From Cellulomonas sp. (lineage in GTDB: Bacteria; Actinomycetota; Actinomycetes; Actinomycetales; Cellulomonadaceae): a stretch of 64,000 nucleotides of DNA. Location of the stretch: positions 429,606 through 493,605 of the forward strand of contig NZ_JAGIBD010000001.1 of assembly GCF_017744555.1 (NCBI RefSeq), read 5' to 3'. Below the pieces are notes generated by a model that made no database searches, was not told where the DNA came from, and saw only the letters and a program-made list of their open reading frames with translations. The position numbers were made by a program, and so were the translations under genes. Numbering within the stretch: the stretch's first letter is position 1; every line of letters starts with the position of its first letter. Below are positions 45,511 through 56,203 of the stretch, piece by piece.

Positions 45511-46469
45511 CGGCGCCGCCCGCGGCCGCGGTCGAGCCGGTGCCCGGCGGGGTCCCTGCCGCGGGTGCGCCGCTGCGGCTGCGGGACCGGGTGATCGGCC
45601 CGGAGCGACCGGTCGTGATGGCGGTCGTCAACCGCACCCCGGACTCGTTCTACGCGCCCGCCCGGTACGACGACGCCTCGGCCGACGCCGCCGTCGCGCG
45701 GGCGGAGGAGGAGGGCGCCGACATCGTCGACCTCGGCGGGGTCCGCGCCGGTCGCGGGCCGAGGGTCGAGCCCGACGAGGAGATCGCCCGGGTCGTCCCG
45801 CTCGTCGCACGCGTCCGGCGACGCCACCCCGGTCTGCTCGTCAGCATCGACACGTGGCGTGCGGACGTCGCGCGTGCGGCGGCCGACGAGGGCGTCGACC
45901 TGGTCAACGACACGTGGGCCGGGCACGACCCGCGGCTTGTCGAGGTGGCCGCGGAGCGCGGGCTCGGCGTCGTGTGCTCCCACACGGGCGGGGCCCGCCC
46001 GCGGACCGACCCGTTCCGCGTCGCGTACGCGCGGACCGGGCCGGGCACGGGGGACCGGTTCGACGAGGTGGACGGCGTTCTCGACGACGTCGTCGCGACC
46101 GTCTCGGCCGCCGCGGCGCGCGCCGTCGCGCTGGGGATCGACCCCGGCAGCGTGCTCGTCGACCCCACGCACGACTTCGGCAAGAACACGTGGCACTCGC
46201 TGCACCTCGTCCGTCGCACGCAGGCGCTGGTCGCCCTGGGGCACCCTGTCCTCATGGCGTTGTCGCGCAAGGACTTCGTGGGCGAGTCCCTCGACCTGCC
46301 CGCCGAGGAGCGGCTCGAGGGCACGCTCGCCGCGACGTCGGTGGCGGCCTGGCTCGGCGCCCGGGTGTTCCGTGCGCACGACGTCGCCGCGACCCGGCGG
46401 ACCCTCGACATGGTCGCGACGATCCGCGGCGACCGCCCGCCCGTGCGCGCCGTGCGGGGTCTGGCATGA
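45507..46469 (+). CDS. folP2: Dihydropteroate synthase-like protein (FolP2 type)
   Basis: 320-residue TIM barrel of the DHPS family. The usual DHPS motifs appear in altered form: MAVVNRTPDSFY, LVSIDTWRADVARAA, LVNDTWAG, VLVDPTHDFGKNTWHSLHL and MALSRKDFVGE. The DPTHDFGKN variant matches mycobacterial FolP2, which sits in the same gene order and does not complement DHPS deficiency, rather than FolP1. Its true reaction is unknown. GTG 45507 overlaps the LOG gene stop, and its own stop overlaps the next ATG. A separate canonical folP is expected elsewhere. Confidence 0.88.
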   Translation: MTAPPAAAVEPVPGGVPAAGAPLRLRDRVIGPERPVVMAVVNRTPDSFYAPARYDDASADAAVARAEEEGADIVDLGGVRAGRGPRVEPDEEIARVVPLVARVRRRHPGLLVSIDTWRADVARAAADEGVDLVNDTWAGHDPRLVEVAAERGLGVVCSHTGGARPRTDPFRVAYARTGPGTGDRFDEVDGVLDDVVATVSAAAARAVALGIDPGSVLVDPTHDFGKNTWHSLHLVRRTQALVALGHPVLMALSRKDFVGESLDLPAEERLEGTLAATSVAAWLGARVFRAHDVAATRRTLDMVATIRGDRPPVRAVRGLA

Positions 46470-47731
46470 GCGCGCCCGCCGAGCTGCCCACGACGCAGGA
46501 CGACGAGCGCCCGTCGGCCGTCATGCCGCGCTGGGACCCGCGCAGGTGGCCGTGGTGGGTGCAGGCGCTCGCCGTGTACGGCGCCGCGCGACTGTTCAGC
46601 GGCATCGCGTTCGTCGTCACCGCGCAGCACCAGGTCGAGAGCTACTTCGGTCCCGCGGACCCGTCGTACCTGCGGTTCACGGGCGGCTGGTGGGACGCGC
46701 TGTGGTACCAGCAGATCGCCGAGGGCGGGTACCCGTCCGAGCTGCCGCGCGACGAGCAGGGGGTCGTGCAGCAGAACCCGTGGGCGTTCTTCCCGCTGTT
46801 CCCGTTCCTCGTCCGCGGGCTCATGACGATCACGACGGCGCCGTGGCACGTGGTCGCGCCGCTCACCGCGCTCGTGCTCGGCGGCGCCGCGATGGTCGTC
46901 ATCCACCGGCTCGTCGAGCGTGGTGCGCCGCGGGCGGTCGCCGCGCGGCCGGGCCTGCCGCTCGCGACGGTGCTGCTCGTCAGCGTGTTCCCCACGGCCG
47001 TCGTCCTGCAGGTCGGGTACACCGAGTCGCTCGCGCTCCTGCTCATCGCGTCGGCGCTCCTCCTGCTCGTCCAGCGGCGTTACCTGCCGACGGCCCTGGT
47101 GGTGCTGGCCCTCGGGTTCACGCGCGCGGTGGCCCTGCCGATGGCCGCCGTGATCGTCGTGCACGCGGTGGTGCGCTGGTGGGGGAGCCGTCGTGGCACC
47201 GACCACCTGGGCCTGCGGGACGCGGCCGGCCTGGTCGCGCTCGCGGCCTCGGCCGTCGTCTCGGGCGTCGCGTGGCCGCTCATCTGCGGGTGGGTGACCG
47301 GCGAGAAGGACGGGTACCTGCTCACGCAGGAGTCGTGGCGCGGCGTGCACGAGGTCGTGCCGTTCGGCGCGTGGGGATATGTGTCACATTTCTGGTTCCA
47401 CGAGTGGGCCTGGTGGGTGGTCGGTGCGGGTGCGCTGCTGGTCCTCGCGACGCTCGTCGTGCCCGCGGCGTGGCGGCTCGGCAACGAGCTGCACACGTGG
47501 CCGGCCGCCTACGTGCTGTACATCGCAGCGGCCATCGAGCCGGGCAGCAGCCTGGCCCGGTTCCTGCTGCTGGCCTTCCCGCTCGGCGCCGTGACCGCGG
47601 GCGTCGTCACCCGGCCGACCGTCGCGCGGCGCGTCTGGCTGGGCGCGGTCGTCGTCGTGATGCTCGGGCTGCAGCTCGTCTGGATCTGGAACACGTGGCG
47701 GCTCACGCCGCCGTACGGCTGGCCGCCGTGA
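46466..47731 (+). CDS. PIG-V-like mannosyltransferase, polytopic membrane protein
   Basis: 421-residue membrane protein with about 9-11 helices. A lumenal loop near the N-terminus has WWDALWYQQIAEGGYP and NPWAFFPLFPFLVRGLM, resembling PIG-V/GPI mannosyltransferase II family proteins in actinobacteria, which use polyprenyl-phosphate mannose. The acceptor is unknown. ATG 46466 overlaps the folP2 stop (ATGA). In mycobacteria the gene after folP2 is gpgS, so this is a different glycan-related gene at the same position. Confidence in the exact family is moderate. Confidence 0.82.
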   Translation: MSAPAELPTTQDDERPSAVMPRWDPRRWPWWVQALAVYGAARLFSGIAFVVTAQHQVESYFGPADPSYLRFTGGWWDALWYQQIAEGGYPSELPRDEQGVVQQNPWAFFPLFPFLVRGLMTITTAPWHVVAPLTALVLGGAAMVVIHRLVERGAPRAVAARPGLPLATVLLVSVFPTAVVLQVGYTESLALLLIASALLLLVQRRYLPTALVVLALGFTRAVALPMAAVIVVHAVVRWWGSRRGTDHLGLRDAAGLVALAASAVVSGVAWPLICGWVTGEKDGYLLTQESWRGVHEVVPFGAWGYVSHFWFHEWAWWVVGAGALLVLATLVVPAAWRLGNELHTWPAAYVLYIAAAIEPGSSLARFLLLAFPLGAVTAGVVTRPTVARRVWLGAVVVVMLGLQLVWIWNTWRLTPPYGWPP

Positions 47732-47823
47732 CGATCCGCTCGGGGCTGGACGCGCGTCCGGTCGTACGCCCGGTCGGGGGTCGCGGCGTGCGTCAGCCGA
47801 GGTGGGGGCCCTCGCGGTGAACT

Positions 47824-47829
47824 AGGATG
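47824..47829 (+). promoter_or_regulatory. -10 box (TAGGAT) of the DUF3117 gene
   Basis: TAGGAT lies about 95 bases before ATG 47924, giving a leader of moderate length ending in AAGGAGAGG. Confidence 0.45.
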
Positions 47830-47923
47830 AGCGCGGACAACCGGCAGCTCGGGCCGTTCACCCGTGCGCGTCAGCGCACGGCGAGGCCTGGTCGGGACGC
47901 ACGAGGCGAAGGAGAGGCCCCGC

Positions 47924-48091
47924 ATGGCCGCGATGAAGCCGAGGACCGGTGACGGACCGCTCGAGGTGACCAAGGAGGGACGAGGCATCGTGATGCGCGT
48001 CCCGCTCGAGGGCGGCGGACGGCTGGTGGTCGAGCTCAACGCGACCGAGGCCGCCGAGCTGGGCGAGGCTCTGACGTCCGTCGTCTCCTGA
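47924..48091 (+). CDS. DUF3117 family protein
   Basis: 55-residue protein, the usual size of DUF3117, a family widespread in actinobacteria and of unknown function. The whole sequence is family-like: MAAMKPRTGDGPLEVTKEG, IVMRVPLEGGGRLVVEL and ATEAAELGEALTSVV. ATG 47924 is preceded by AAGGAGAGG; the track starts too early at 47864. It has its own promoter-like box and lies before the aminopeptidase. It is compact and acidic, without membrane segments. Confidence 0.93.
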   Translation: MAAMKPRTGDGPLEVTKEGRGIVMRVPLEGGGRLVVELNATEAAELGEALTSVVS

Positions 48092-48107
48092 CGGCGGACC
48101 TAGTCGT

Positions 48108-49730
48108 ATGGCACGGACGGCGGACTCGCGACCTCGGTCGGCAGACGCGGTGATCGGCCGGACCCCGCCGGCCGTCGTCCTCGACGGCGCCGCGCTGGCC
48201 GGCTCGCCCCTCCTCACGGACGGCACGGTGGACGCCGTCGCCGTCCCGGTCGCTCCCGCGGGACCGGGTGACGAGGGCGTCCAGCCGCGCCCGGGCTCGG
48301 CGCAGGCCGCCGCCCGGTACGGCGTCGACCTCGCCGAGATCGCCGAGCGCGTGCACCTCACGGGAGCCGCGGGCGAGGCGTACGTGCTCCAGCTGCCGCG
48401 ACCCGTCGGGTCGGCCGTCGTCCTGCCGTGGTCCGACCTGCCGCCCCGGCTGGTGCTCGTCGGCGTCGGCGACGGCACGCCGGGCGACCTGCGCCGGGCC
48501 GGTGCCGCGCTCGCCCGGGCCACGCGAGGGCTCGGCCGGGTCGTCACGACCCTCGGCGCGCACCGAGGCCAGTCGGCGTCGGACCAGGCGACTGCCGCGC
48601 GTGCCCTCACCGAGGGCTTCCTCCTCGCGGCGTACACGCCCCCGACCGCCGCCACCAAGTCGTCACCCGAGACACCGCCCGCCGAGCTCGTCCTGCTGGA
48701 GCGGGACGGCGGCCGCGCGGGTGCCGCGGTGGAGGCGGGCCGCGTCGCCGCCCAGGCCACCTGGCTCGCGCGCGACCTGGCGACCACCCCGTCGAGCACC
48801 AAGAACCCCGCGTGGATGGCCGACCAGGCCGTCCGGCTCGCCACGGCGGCCGGGCTCGACGTCGACGTGCGCGGGCCGCGTGAGCTCGAGGCCGGCGGGT
48901 TCGGCGGCATCCTCGCCGTCGGCGCCGGCTCGGCGTCGCCGCCGCGGCTCGTCACGGTCACGTACACGCCGTCGACGGGCGGGCGGGGCGCCGGCGTCCG
49001 GCACGTCGTGCTCGTCGGCAAGGGCATCACGTACGACACGGGTGGCCTGTCCATCAAGCCGCGCGAGGCCATGGTGCCCATGAAGACCGACATGACCGGC
49101 GCCGCCGTCGCGCTGGCCACCGTGCTCGGTGCCGCTCAGGCCGGCGTCGGGCACCAGGTGACGGCCGTGCTGCCGCTCGCCGAGAACCACTTCGGCGGTG
49201 CGTCGTACCGGCCGGGCGACGTGCTGCGGCTGTTCGGCGGCACGACCGTCGAGATCGCGAACACGGACGCCGAGGGGCGGCTGGTGCTCGCGGACGCGCT
49301 CGCGTGGGCCGACGCGACGCTCGACCCCGACGTGGTCATCGACGTCGCGACGCTGACCGGGGCGGCGACGCTCGGGCTCGGCAAGCAGCACGCCGCGTTG
49401 TACGGCACGGACGACGACCTCGTCGCGGCCCTCGCCGACGCGGGGGAGCGGTCCGGTGAGCTCGCGTGGCACATGCCGCTGGTCGACGAGTACGAGGAGG
49501 CCGTTCGCTCGGACGTCGCCGACCTGCGCCACGTGCCGTCCGACAAGCACATCGGCGGCGGGTCGATCACCGCGGCGCTGTTCCTGCGGCACTTCGTCGG
49601 GCAGCGCCGGTGGGCGCACCTCGACATCGCGGGACCGGCGCGCGCCACAGCGGACCGCCACGAGGTGACCGAGGGGGCGACCGGGTTCGGTGCCCGGCTC
49701 CTGCTGCAGTACCTGACCGACCTCACCTGA
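48108..49730 (+). CDS. pepA: Leucyl aminopeptidase (M17 family)
   Basis: 540-residue cytosolic M17 aminopeptidase that removes N-terminal residues using two zinc or manganese ions. The catalytic domain is complete: GKGITYDTGGLSIKPREAMVPMKTDM, NHFGGASYRPGDV, and NTDAEGRLVLADAL with the metal ligands. The N-terminal domain is variable. Start ATG 48108 lies 16 bases after DUF3117; TAGTCG just before it is too close to act as its -10. At its 3' end a nested hairpin separates it from the convergent methyltransferase. A role in peptide turnover fits the nearby oligopeptide importer, though this is only inference. Confidence 0.93.
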   Translation: MARTADSRPRSADAVIGRTPPAVVLDGAALAGSPLLTDGTVDAVAVPVAPAGPGDEGVQPRPGSAQAAARYGVDLAEIAERVHLTGAAGEAYVLQLPRPVGSAVVLPWSDLPPRLVLVGVGDGTPGDLRRAGAALARATRGLGRVVTTLGAHRGQSASDQATAARALTEGFLLAAYTPPTAATKSSPETPPAELVLLERDGGRAGAAVEAGRVAAQATWLARDLATTPSSTKNPAWMADQAVRLATAAGLDVDVRGPRELEAGGFGGILAVGAGSASPPRLVTVTYTPSTGGRGAGVRHVVLVGKGITYDTGGLSIKPREAMVPMKTDMTGAAVALATVLGAAQAGVGHQVTAVLPLAENHFGGASYRPGDVLRLFGGTTVEIANTDAEGRLVLADALAWADATLDPDVVIDVATLTGAATLGLGKQHAALYGTDDDLVAALADAGERSGELAWHMPLVDEYEEAVRSDVADLRHVPSDKHIGGGSITAALFLRHFVGQRRWAHLDIAGPARATADRHEVTEGATGFGARLLLQYLTDLT

Positions 49731-49759
49731 GCCCGGCGCTCGGCCGGGGCGCGTCAGGT
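49725..49759. terminator. Nested hairpin between convergent pepA and methyltransferase genes
   Basis: ACCTGA/TCAGGT arms enclose CCCGGC-N5-GCCGGG, placing both gene stops in or next to the stem. It fits a bidirectional terminator. Confidence 0.55.
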
Positions 49760-50391
49760 CAGCGGCGGACGGCCACGAGGAGCCCGTCGCCCGACGGGAG
49801 CATCGCGGGCAGCAGGCGGTCGTCGCCGCGCACGGTCCGGCCGACCTCGCGGATGATCGTCGTCAGCTCGTCGCGGCGGGCCGGGTCGGCCACACGGTCG
49901 TGCCACAGGGCGTTGTCCACGGCGAGGACCCCACCGGGCCGTAGCAGGCGAACCGCCTGCTCGACGTACCCGGGGTACGACTCCTTGTCGGCGTCGACGA
50001 ACACCATGTCGTACCCGCCGTCGGTCAGGCGCGGGAGCACGTCGAGCGCGCGACCGGAGATCGTCCTCGTGCGCGTCGGCCGCAGCCCCTCCTCGGTGAA
50101 CGCCTCCTTCGCGGCGCGCTGGTGCTCGACCTCGAGGTCGATCGTCGTGAGCACGCCGTCCGACGGCATGCCGCGCAGCAGGTAGAGCGAGCCGACGCCC
50201 GTCCCGGTGCCGATCTCGACGACGGCACGCGCACCCGCGGCCGCCGCGAGCACCGACAGAGCCGCGCCGGCACCGGGCAGCACGGGGGAGCAGCCGAGCT
50301 GCGCGGCGCGCTCCCGGGCACGCAGCAGCACGTCGTCCTCGGGGAGGAACTCCTCGCTGTAGACCCAGCTCTGGGCCTTGTCGGTGGAGAT
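49759..50391 (-). CDS. SAM-dependent O-methyltransferase, probable ATC start
   Basis: Class I methyltransferase next to sigE, like Rv1220c in mycobacteria. SAM site VVEIGTGTGVGSLYLLRGM, TTIDLEVEHQRAAKEAF, MVFVDADKESYPGYVEQAVRLLRPGGVLAVDN are visible. The track starts at GTG 50331, which removes the family head ISTDKAQSWVYSEEFLPE. That head is in frame but no ATG/GTG/TTG exists before the upstream stop. GGGAGG stands 5 bases before ATC 50391, so I propose ATC as start codon (210 residues). If wrong, the protein is 190 residues from GTG 50331. Substrate unknown. Confidence 0.85.
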   Translation of the reverse strand: MSTDKAQSWVYSEEFLPEDDVLLRARERAAQLGCSPVLPGAGAALSVLAAAAGARAVVEIGTGTGVGSLYLLRGMPSDGVLTTIDLEVEHQRAAKEAFTEEGLRPTRTRTISGRALDVLPRLTDGGYDMVFVDADKESYPGYVEQAVRLLRPGGVLAVDNALWHDRVADPARRDELTTIIREVGRTVRGDDRLLPAMLPSGDGLLVAVRR

Positions 50392-50550
50392 GGCGGCCTC
50401 CCGGCGGTGCTGGTGGTGCGGTGGGAACTCGTCTGGCGAGGTGCGGCGACCGTGCCGCGAAAGCGCTGGTGGGCGCTGGTCGCGGCCAGCCTATCGGCCG
50501 GTGCCCCGGGACAACGGCAGGCGGGACCGCCGGCGCAGTGGCCACCGGGC

Positions 50551-50576
50551 GGAACTTCTGAGGGTCCGGCGGCGTT
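50551..50576 (+). promoter_or_regulatory. ECF-type promoter of sigE (GGAAC-N17-CGTT)
   Basis: GGAAC at 50551 and CGTT at 50573 have the spacing of SigE-like ECF promoters. The site is 79 bases before sigE ATG, so SigE probably activates its own operon. Confidence 0.6.
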
Positions 50577-50654
50577 GCTCCCGTTCGTACAGGTCGGCCC
50601 GACCTGGGACACTGAGGACCCGCACCACCGCAGCCCCGAAGGAGAACCGAGGAC

Positions 50655-51236
50655 ATGACCGCGCAGCCGGCTGCCTGGCAGCCGCCGACGTGGGAGCAGA
50701 TCGTGCGCGAGCACTCCGCGCGCGTCTACCGCCTCGCGTACCGCCTCACGGGCAACCAGCACGACGCCGAGGACCTCACGCAGGAGACCTTCGTGCGGGT
50801 GTTCCGGTCGCTCGGCACGTACACCCCCGGCACGTTCGAGGGATGGCTGCACCGCATCACGACGAACCTGTTCCTCGACCAGGCTCGCCGCAAGCAGCGG
50901 GTCCGGATGGACGCCATGGGCGAGGAGCAGGAGCGCTACGCGTCGACCGACCAGCTCGCGACGCCCGAGCGGGCCTTCGAGCACGCGCACCTCGACCACG
51001 ACGTGCAGCGCGCGCTCGACGAGCTGCCGCCCGAGTACCGGGCCGCGGTGGTGCTGTGCGACATCGAGGGGCTCTCGTACGAGGAGATCGCGGTGACGCT
51101 GGGCATCAAGCTCGGCACCGTGCGTTCCCGCATCCACCGGGCGCGCGCCCGGCTGCGCGAGTCGCTCGGCCACCGCGCGCCCGGCGCCGCCGCCGACGCC
51201 CCTGCCGCTCTCGAGCCCGTGCGGGCGGCGCGATGA
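50655..51236 (+). CDS. sigE: ECF RNA polymerase sigma factor SigE
   Basis: 193-residue group IV sigma factor for envelope stress. Region 2 ([51 protein letters not shown]) and region 4 ([46 protein letters not shown]) are complete. ATG 50655 has AAGGAG upstream. The operon order sigE-anti-sigma-htrA, with an O-methyltransferase divergent, matches mycobacterial sigE. The anti-sigma gene overlaps its stop (ATGA), allowing stoichiometric synthesis. A matching ECF promoter lies 79 bases upstream. Confidence 0.96.
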   Translation: MTAQPAAWQPPTWEQIVREHSARVYRLAYRLTGNQHDAEDLTQETFVRVFRSLGTYTPGTFEGWLHRITTNLFLDQARRKQRVRMDAMGEEQERYASTDQLATPERAFEHAHLDHDVQRALDELPPEYRAAVVLCDIEGLSYEEIAVTLGIKLGTVRSRIHRARARLRESLGHRAPGAAADAPAALEPVRAAR

Positions 51237-52234
51237 CGCACCTCGGGTCGTGGATCAGCGCGCTGGTCGACGGTCAGCTGTCCGTCGCCGCGACCGAGCG
51301 TGCGCTCGCGCACGTCGCCCTGTGCCCGCAGTGCGCGGCGGACCTCGCCGCGGCGCGCGCGGCACGCACGGCCCTGTCGTCGTCCGCGACCGAACCGATG
51401 CCGACCCCCGACCTGACGGCACGCCTGCTGTCGCTCGCGCCGGCGGCGGATGGGCCCGTCCGGTTCGGCGCCGACCCGTTCGCGCCGCCGGCGCGACGCA
51501 GCCGGCCGGAGCTCGCGTCGTACGGGCTCACGGGTGGTGTCGCCGCGCGTGCGTGGGCCGGACGCACGGGAGCACCGCTGCGGGGCCAGGTCGGCCCGCG
51601 CCGCTCACCCGTGCGCCTCGCCGCCGGGTCGGTCGCCGGGCTCGGCGCGGTCGCCGCGATGCTCTTCGTGCTCGGTGAGCGGCCCGACGTGGTCCCCGTG
51701 GGCAGCCCCGGGGCGGATCTCGAGGCGCTCGCGGACGCCACGCCCGTCGACCCCGGCGTCACCCTCTCGACACGGCTGGCCGCGGACGCCGCGCCCTCCG
51801 GCGCCGTCGACGACGACACCCTCGGCTGGCTCCGGTCCCACGGCTGGTCGGTCCCTCAGGCGCTGCCGGCCGGGTGGGCCGTGTCCGCAGTCCGCTGGTC
51901 GGGTGACGACTCCACGGTCCTCGAGGTCGACGTCGCGACGCCCACCGGCTCGGTCGTCGTGACCGAGCAGCAGGGCAGGCTCGACACCGACCAGCTCGCT
52001 GACGTGCCCGTCCAGCAGGTGCAGGGGCGCGACGTGTACGTGCTCGCGCTCGAGCCGTGGCACGTGGCGTGGCAGGCCGACGCGACCGTGGTCCAGGTGA
52101 TCGGCTCGGCGCAGGACGACGCGGACGTCGACGCTCTCGTGGGAGCCCTTCCCGGTGGCACCTTCGACGACGGGGTGCCGGCGCGGATGACGCGCGGCTG
52201 GGACACGGTGACAGGAGCTTGGCAGCGCCCATGA
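51233..52234 (+). CDS. rseA: Membrane anti-sigma factor of SigE (RseA-like)
   Basis: 333-residue anti-sigma factor. The N-terminal ZAS motif HVALCPQC (His27, Cys31, Cys34) should bind zinc and SigE. One helix near residues 126-147 ([21 protein letters not shown]) places the C-terminal 180 residues outside. That outer domain ([48 protein letters not shown]) is much larger than in M. tuberculosis RseA and looks like a sensor. ATGA overlaps occur at both ends. Proteolysis by the downstream HtrA or others may release SigE, by analogy. Confidence 0.88.
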   Translation: MTHLGSWISALVDGQLSVAATERALAHVALCPQCAADLAAARAARTALSSSATEPMPTPDLTARLLSLAPAADGPVRFGADPFAPPARRSRPELASYGLTGGVAARAWAGRTGAPLRGQVGPRRSPVRLAAGSVAGLGAVAAMLFVLGERPDVVPVGSPGADLEALADATPVDPGVTLSTRLAADAAPSGAVDDDTLGWLRSHGWSVPQALPAGWAVSAVRWSGDDSTVLEVDVATPTGSVVVTEQQGRLDTDQLADVPVQQVQGRDVYVLALEPWHVAWQADATVVQVIGSAQDDADVDALVGALPGGTFDDGVPARMTRGWDTVTGAWQRP

Positions 52235-53871
52235 CGAACCCCGACGACGACGCCGTGCACCGTCCCGCGCCGCTGCCGGAGCACCAGCCGGGGTCCTCCC
52301 CGGACGTCCGGCCGGAGCTGCAGGAGGCGGCACTGTCGACGCAGGACCGCAACGGCCCGGGCGCCGCACATGGTGCTGCTCCGGGCGCCGCGCCGACGCC
52401 GGCCGTCGAGCCGGCCCGGTCGCCCGTGCCGCCCGCAGAGCCGGCACCGCTGTTCGCGCCGCCGGGGCCGCGCACGTGGTCGCCCTCACCGACCGGCGCA
52501 CCGAGCGCGGCGGCCACCGGGGCGCCGACGGCCGACAACCCGTTCGCGGCGCCGCACCGGGCGTCCGCGCACGCACCGGCCCAGCAGCACGCGACCCACG
52601 CGCCCACCTCGCCCCGCGCGGGCCAGCACGCTCCTGAGCAGCACGCACCGGGGTCGCACGTCCCGGTCGGGCCGGCGTCCGGTGCGGCGCACGACCCGTA
52701 CGCGACCGCCCCGCACGCCCAGGGTCACCACGTGCCTGGCACGCCGCCGGTCGTCGTGCGCCGTCGTCGACGGACGCTGTCCGTCGCGTGGGTCGTCCCG
52801 CTGGTCGCGCTCGCGCTCGTCGCGGGCGTCGTCGGTGGCGTGCTGGGTTCCCGGATCGACCCGGGCACGCACCTCGCCGACGCGGGTCTGCCGGTCGCCG
52901 CCGCGGGCTCGGGCGCGCAGGACGTCGACCGGGCGCCCGAGTCGGTGGCGGGCATCGCGTCGAAGGTGCTGCCGAGCGTCGTCTCGATCCAGGTCGACGG
53001 GCCGTCGGGCACGGGGACGGGGTCGGGATTCGTGCTGCGGCAGGACGGCTACATCGTCACGAACAACCACGTGGTCGCGGACGCGGCGGAGGCGGCGACG
53101 TCGATGACGGTGACGTTCTCCGACGGGAGCGAGAAGGCCGCGACGATCGTCGGGCGCACCTCGGAGTATGACCTGGCGGTCGTCAAGGTGGAGGTCGACG
53201 GCCTGACGCCGCTGCTGCTGGGCGACTCGGACACGGTGGTCGTGGGCGACCCGGTCGTCGCGATCGGTGCGCCGCTCGGCCTGGCCGGCACGGTGACGAC
53301 GGGCATCGTGAGCGCGCTCAACCGCCCGGTCTCCGCGGGCGACGACCAGGACACCGCGTTCATCAACGCGATCCAGACCGACGCGGCGATCAACCCCGGC
53401 AACTCGGGCGGTCCGCTGGTCGACGCGGCGGGCGCGGTCATCGGCATCAACTCGGCGATCGCCCAGCCGCCGGGCTCGCTCAACGAGGTCGGCGGCAGCA
53501 TCGGCCTCGGGTTCGCGATCCCGTCGAACCAGGTGCGCCGGACGGCGGAGCAGCTGATCGAGACGGGCCACGCGACGTACCCGGTGATCGGTGTCCTGCT
53601 CGACCAGCGCTACGAGGGCGAGGGCGTGGCCGTCGCCGCGGCCGACCGCGACGGCACCCCGGCGATCACCCCGGACGGCCCCGCCGACCGGGCGGGCATC
53701 CACCGGGGCGACATCATCCTGGCGATCGACGGCCGGCCCGTGACCGATCCCGACGAGCTGATCGTCGCGATCCGGGCCCGGACGCCGGGCGAGACGGTCG
53801 TGCTGCACGTGCGCACCGGGTCCGACGAGCGGGACGTGCGCGTGCGGCTCGACGAGGGCCCCGCGAGCTGA
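52231..53871 (+). CDS. htrA: Membrane-anchored HtrA/DegP-family serine protease with PDZ domain
   Basis: 546 residues. A Pro/His-rich cytoplasmic head of about 170 residues precedes one helix (SVAWVVPLVALALVAGVVGGVLG). The trypsin-like domain has His in NNHVV, Asp in YDLAVVKVE and Ser in GNSGGPLVDA, so it should be active; a PDZ domain (TPDGPADRAGIHRGDIILAIDGRPV) ends it. ATG 52231 overlaps the anti-sigma stop. It would degrade or refold damaged extracytoplasmic proteins under SigE control. Confidence 0.95.
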   Translation: MTNPDDDAVHRPAPLPEHQPGSSPDVRPELQEAALSTQDRNGPGAAHGAAPGAAPTPAVEPARSPVPPAEPAPLFAPPGPRTWSPSPTGAPSAAATGAPTADNPFAAPHRASAHAPAQQHATHAPTSPRAGQHAPEQHAPGSHVPVGPASGAAHDPYATAPHAQGHHVPGTPPVVVRRRRRTLSVAWVVPLVALALVAGVVGGVLGSRIDPGTHLADAGLPVAAAGSGAQDVDRAPESVAGIASKVLPSVVSIQVDGPSGTGTGSGFVLRQDGYIVTNNHVVADAAEAATSMTVTFSDGSEKAATIVGRTSEYDLAVVKVEVDGLTPLLLGDSDTVVVGDPVVAIGAPLGLAGTVTTGIVSALNRPVSAGDDQDTAFINAIQTDAAINPGNSGGPLVDAAGAVIGINSAIAQPPGSLNEVGGSIGLGFAIPSNQVRRTAEQLIETGHATYPVIGVLLDQRYEGEGVAVAAADRDGTPAITPDGPADRAGIHRGDIILAIDGRPVTDPDELIVAIRARTPGETVVLHVRTGSDERDVRVRLDEGPAS

Positions 53872-53948
53872 CCCGTCGCGCGGTGCGGACCCCCGACGAG
53901 CCCGCGCTCGACGGGGGACAACGCCCCCGGCGGCCCAGGAGCGAGGGG

Positions 53949-53954
53949 TACCCT
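53949..53954 (+). promoter_or_regulatory. -10 box (TACCCT) of tatB, leaderless spacing
   Basis: TACCCT ends 6 bases before ATG 53961, supporting this start and a leaderless transcript separate from the sigE operon. Confidence 0.5.
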
Positions 53955-53960
53955 GACCGG

Positions 53961-54359
53961 ATGTTCGGGATCAACGGCGGTGAGCTCGTGGTGCTCCTCG
54001 TCGTGGCGGCGCTCGTGATCGGGCCCGAACGTCTGCCCGCGTACGCCGAGCAGCTCGGCACGTGGGTGCGCCGTGCGCGCCGGTTCGCGCAGGACGCCAA
54101 GGCCCGCGTCGACGAGGAGCTGGGCGAGGAGGCCCGCGACATCGACTGGGCGTCGCTCGACCCCCGCCGGTACGACCCTCGGCGCATCGTGCGCGAGGCG
54201 CTCCTGGAGGACGTCGTCCCCGCGCGCCCGGTCACGGTGCCGGCGACGACGCGCCCGACGGCCGGTCGTGTGCCGGGTGGGCTCGCCGCCGGGGCGACGT
54301 CGACCGCGGTGGGCGGCGAGCCGAGCTGGCGGGCCCCGTTCGACGACGAGGCGACCTGA
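53961..54359 (+). CDS. tatB: Sec-independent protein translocase TatB
   Basis: 132-residue TatB. The single N-terminal helix with the hinge (MFGINGGELVVLLVVAALVIGPERLPAYAEQLG) is diagnostic, followed by an amphipathic helix (WVRRARRFAQDAKARVDEELG) and a variable tail. GPERLP is the TatB signature. It forms the substrate receptor with TatC, which is not in the window. The same htrA-tatB order exists in mycobacteria. ATG 53961 replaces the track's 53883. Confidence 0.95.
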   Translation: MFGINGGELVVLLVVAALVIGPERLPAYAEQLGTWVRRARRFAQDAKARVDEELGEEARDIDWASLDPRRYDPRRIVREALLEDVVPARPVTVPATTRPTAGRVPGGLAAGATSTAVGGEPSWRAPFDDEAT

Positions 54360-54416
54360 CGCCGACGTCACCCGACCACCCGAGCGCGGACCCCCGCCGA
54401 CGCTCGAGGCTCCTGA

Positions 54417-56194
<1,778 letters not shown>

Positions 56195-56203
56195 GGTCGT
56201 CGC

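Noticed and set aside
48101-48107. TAGTCG as -10 of pepA
   Set aside because: It ends one base before the ATG, too close for transcription to include the start codon.
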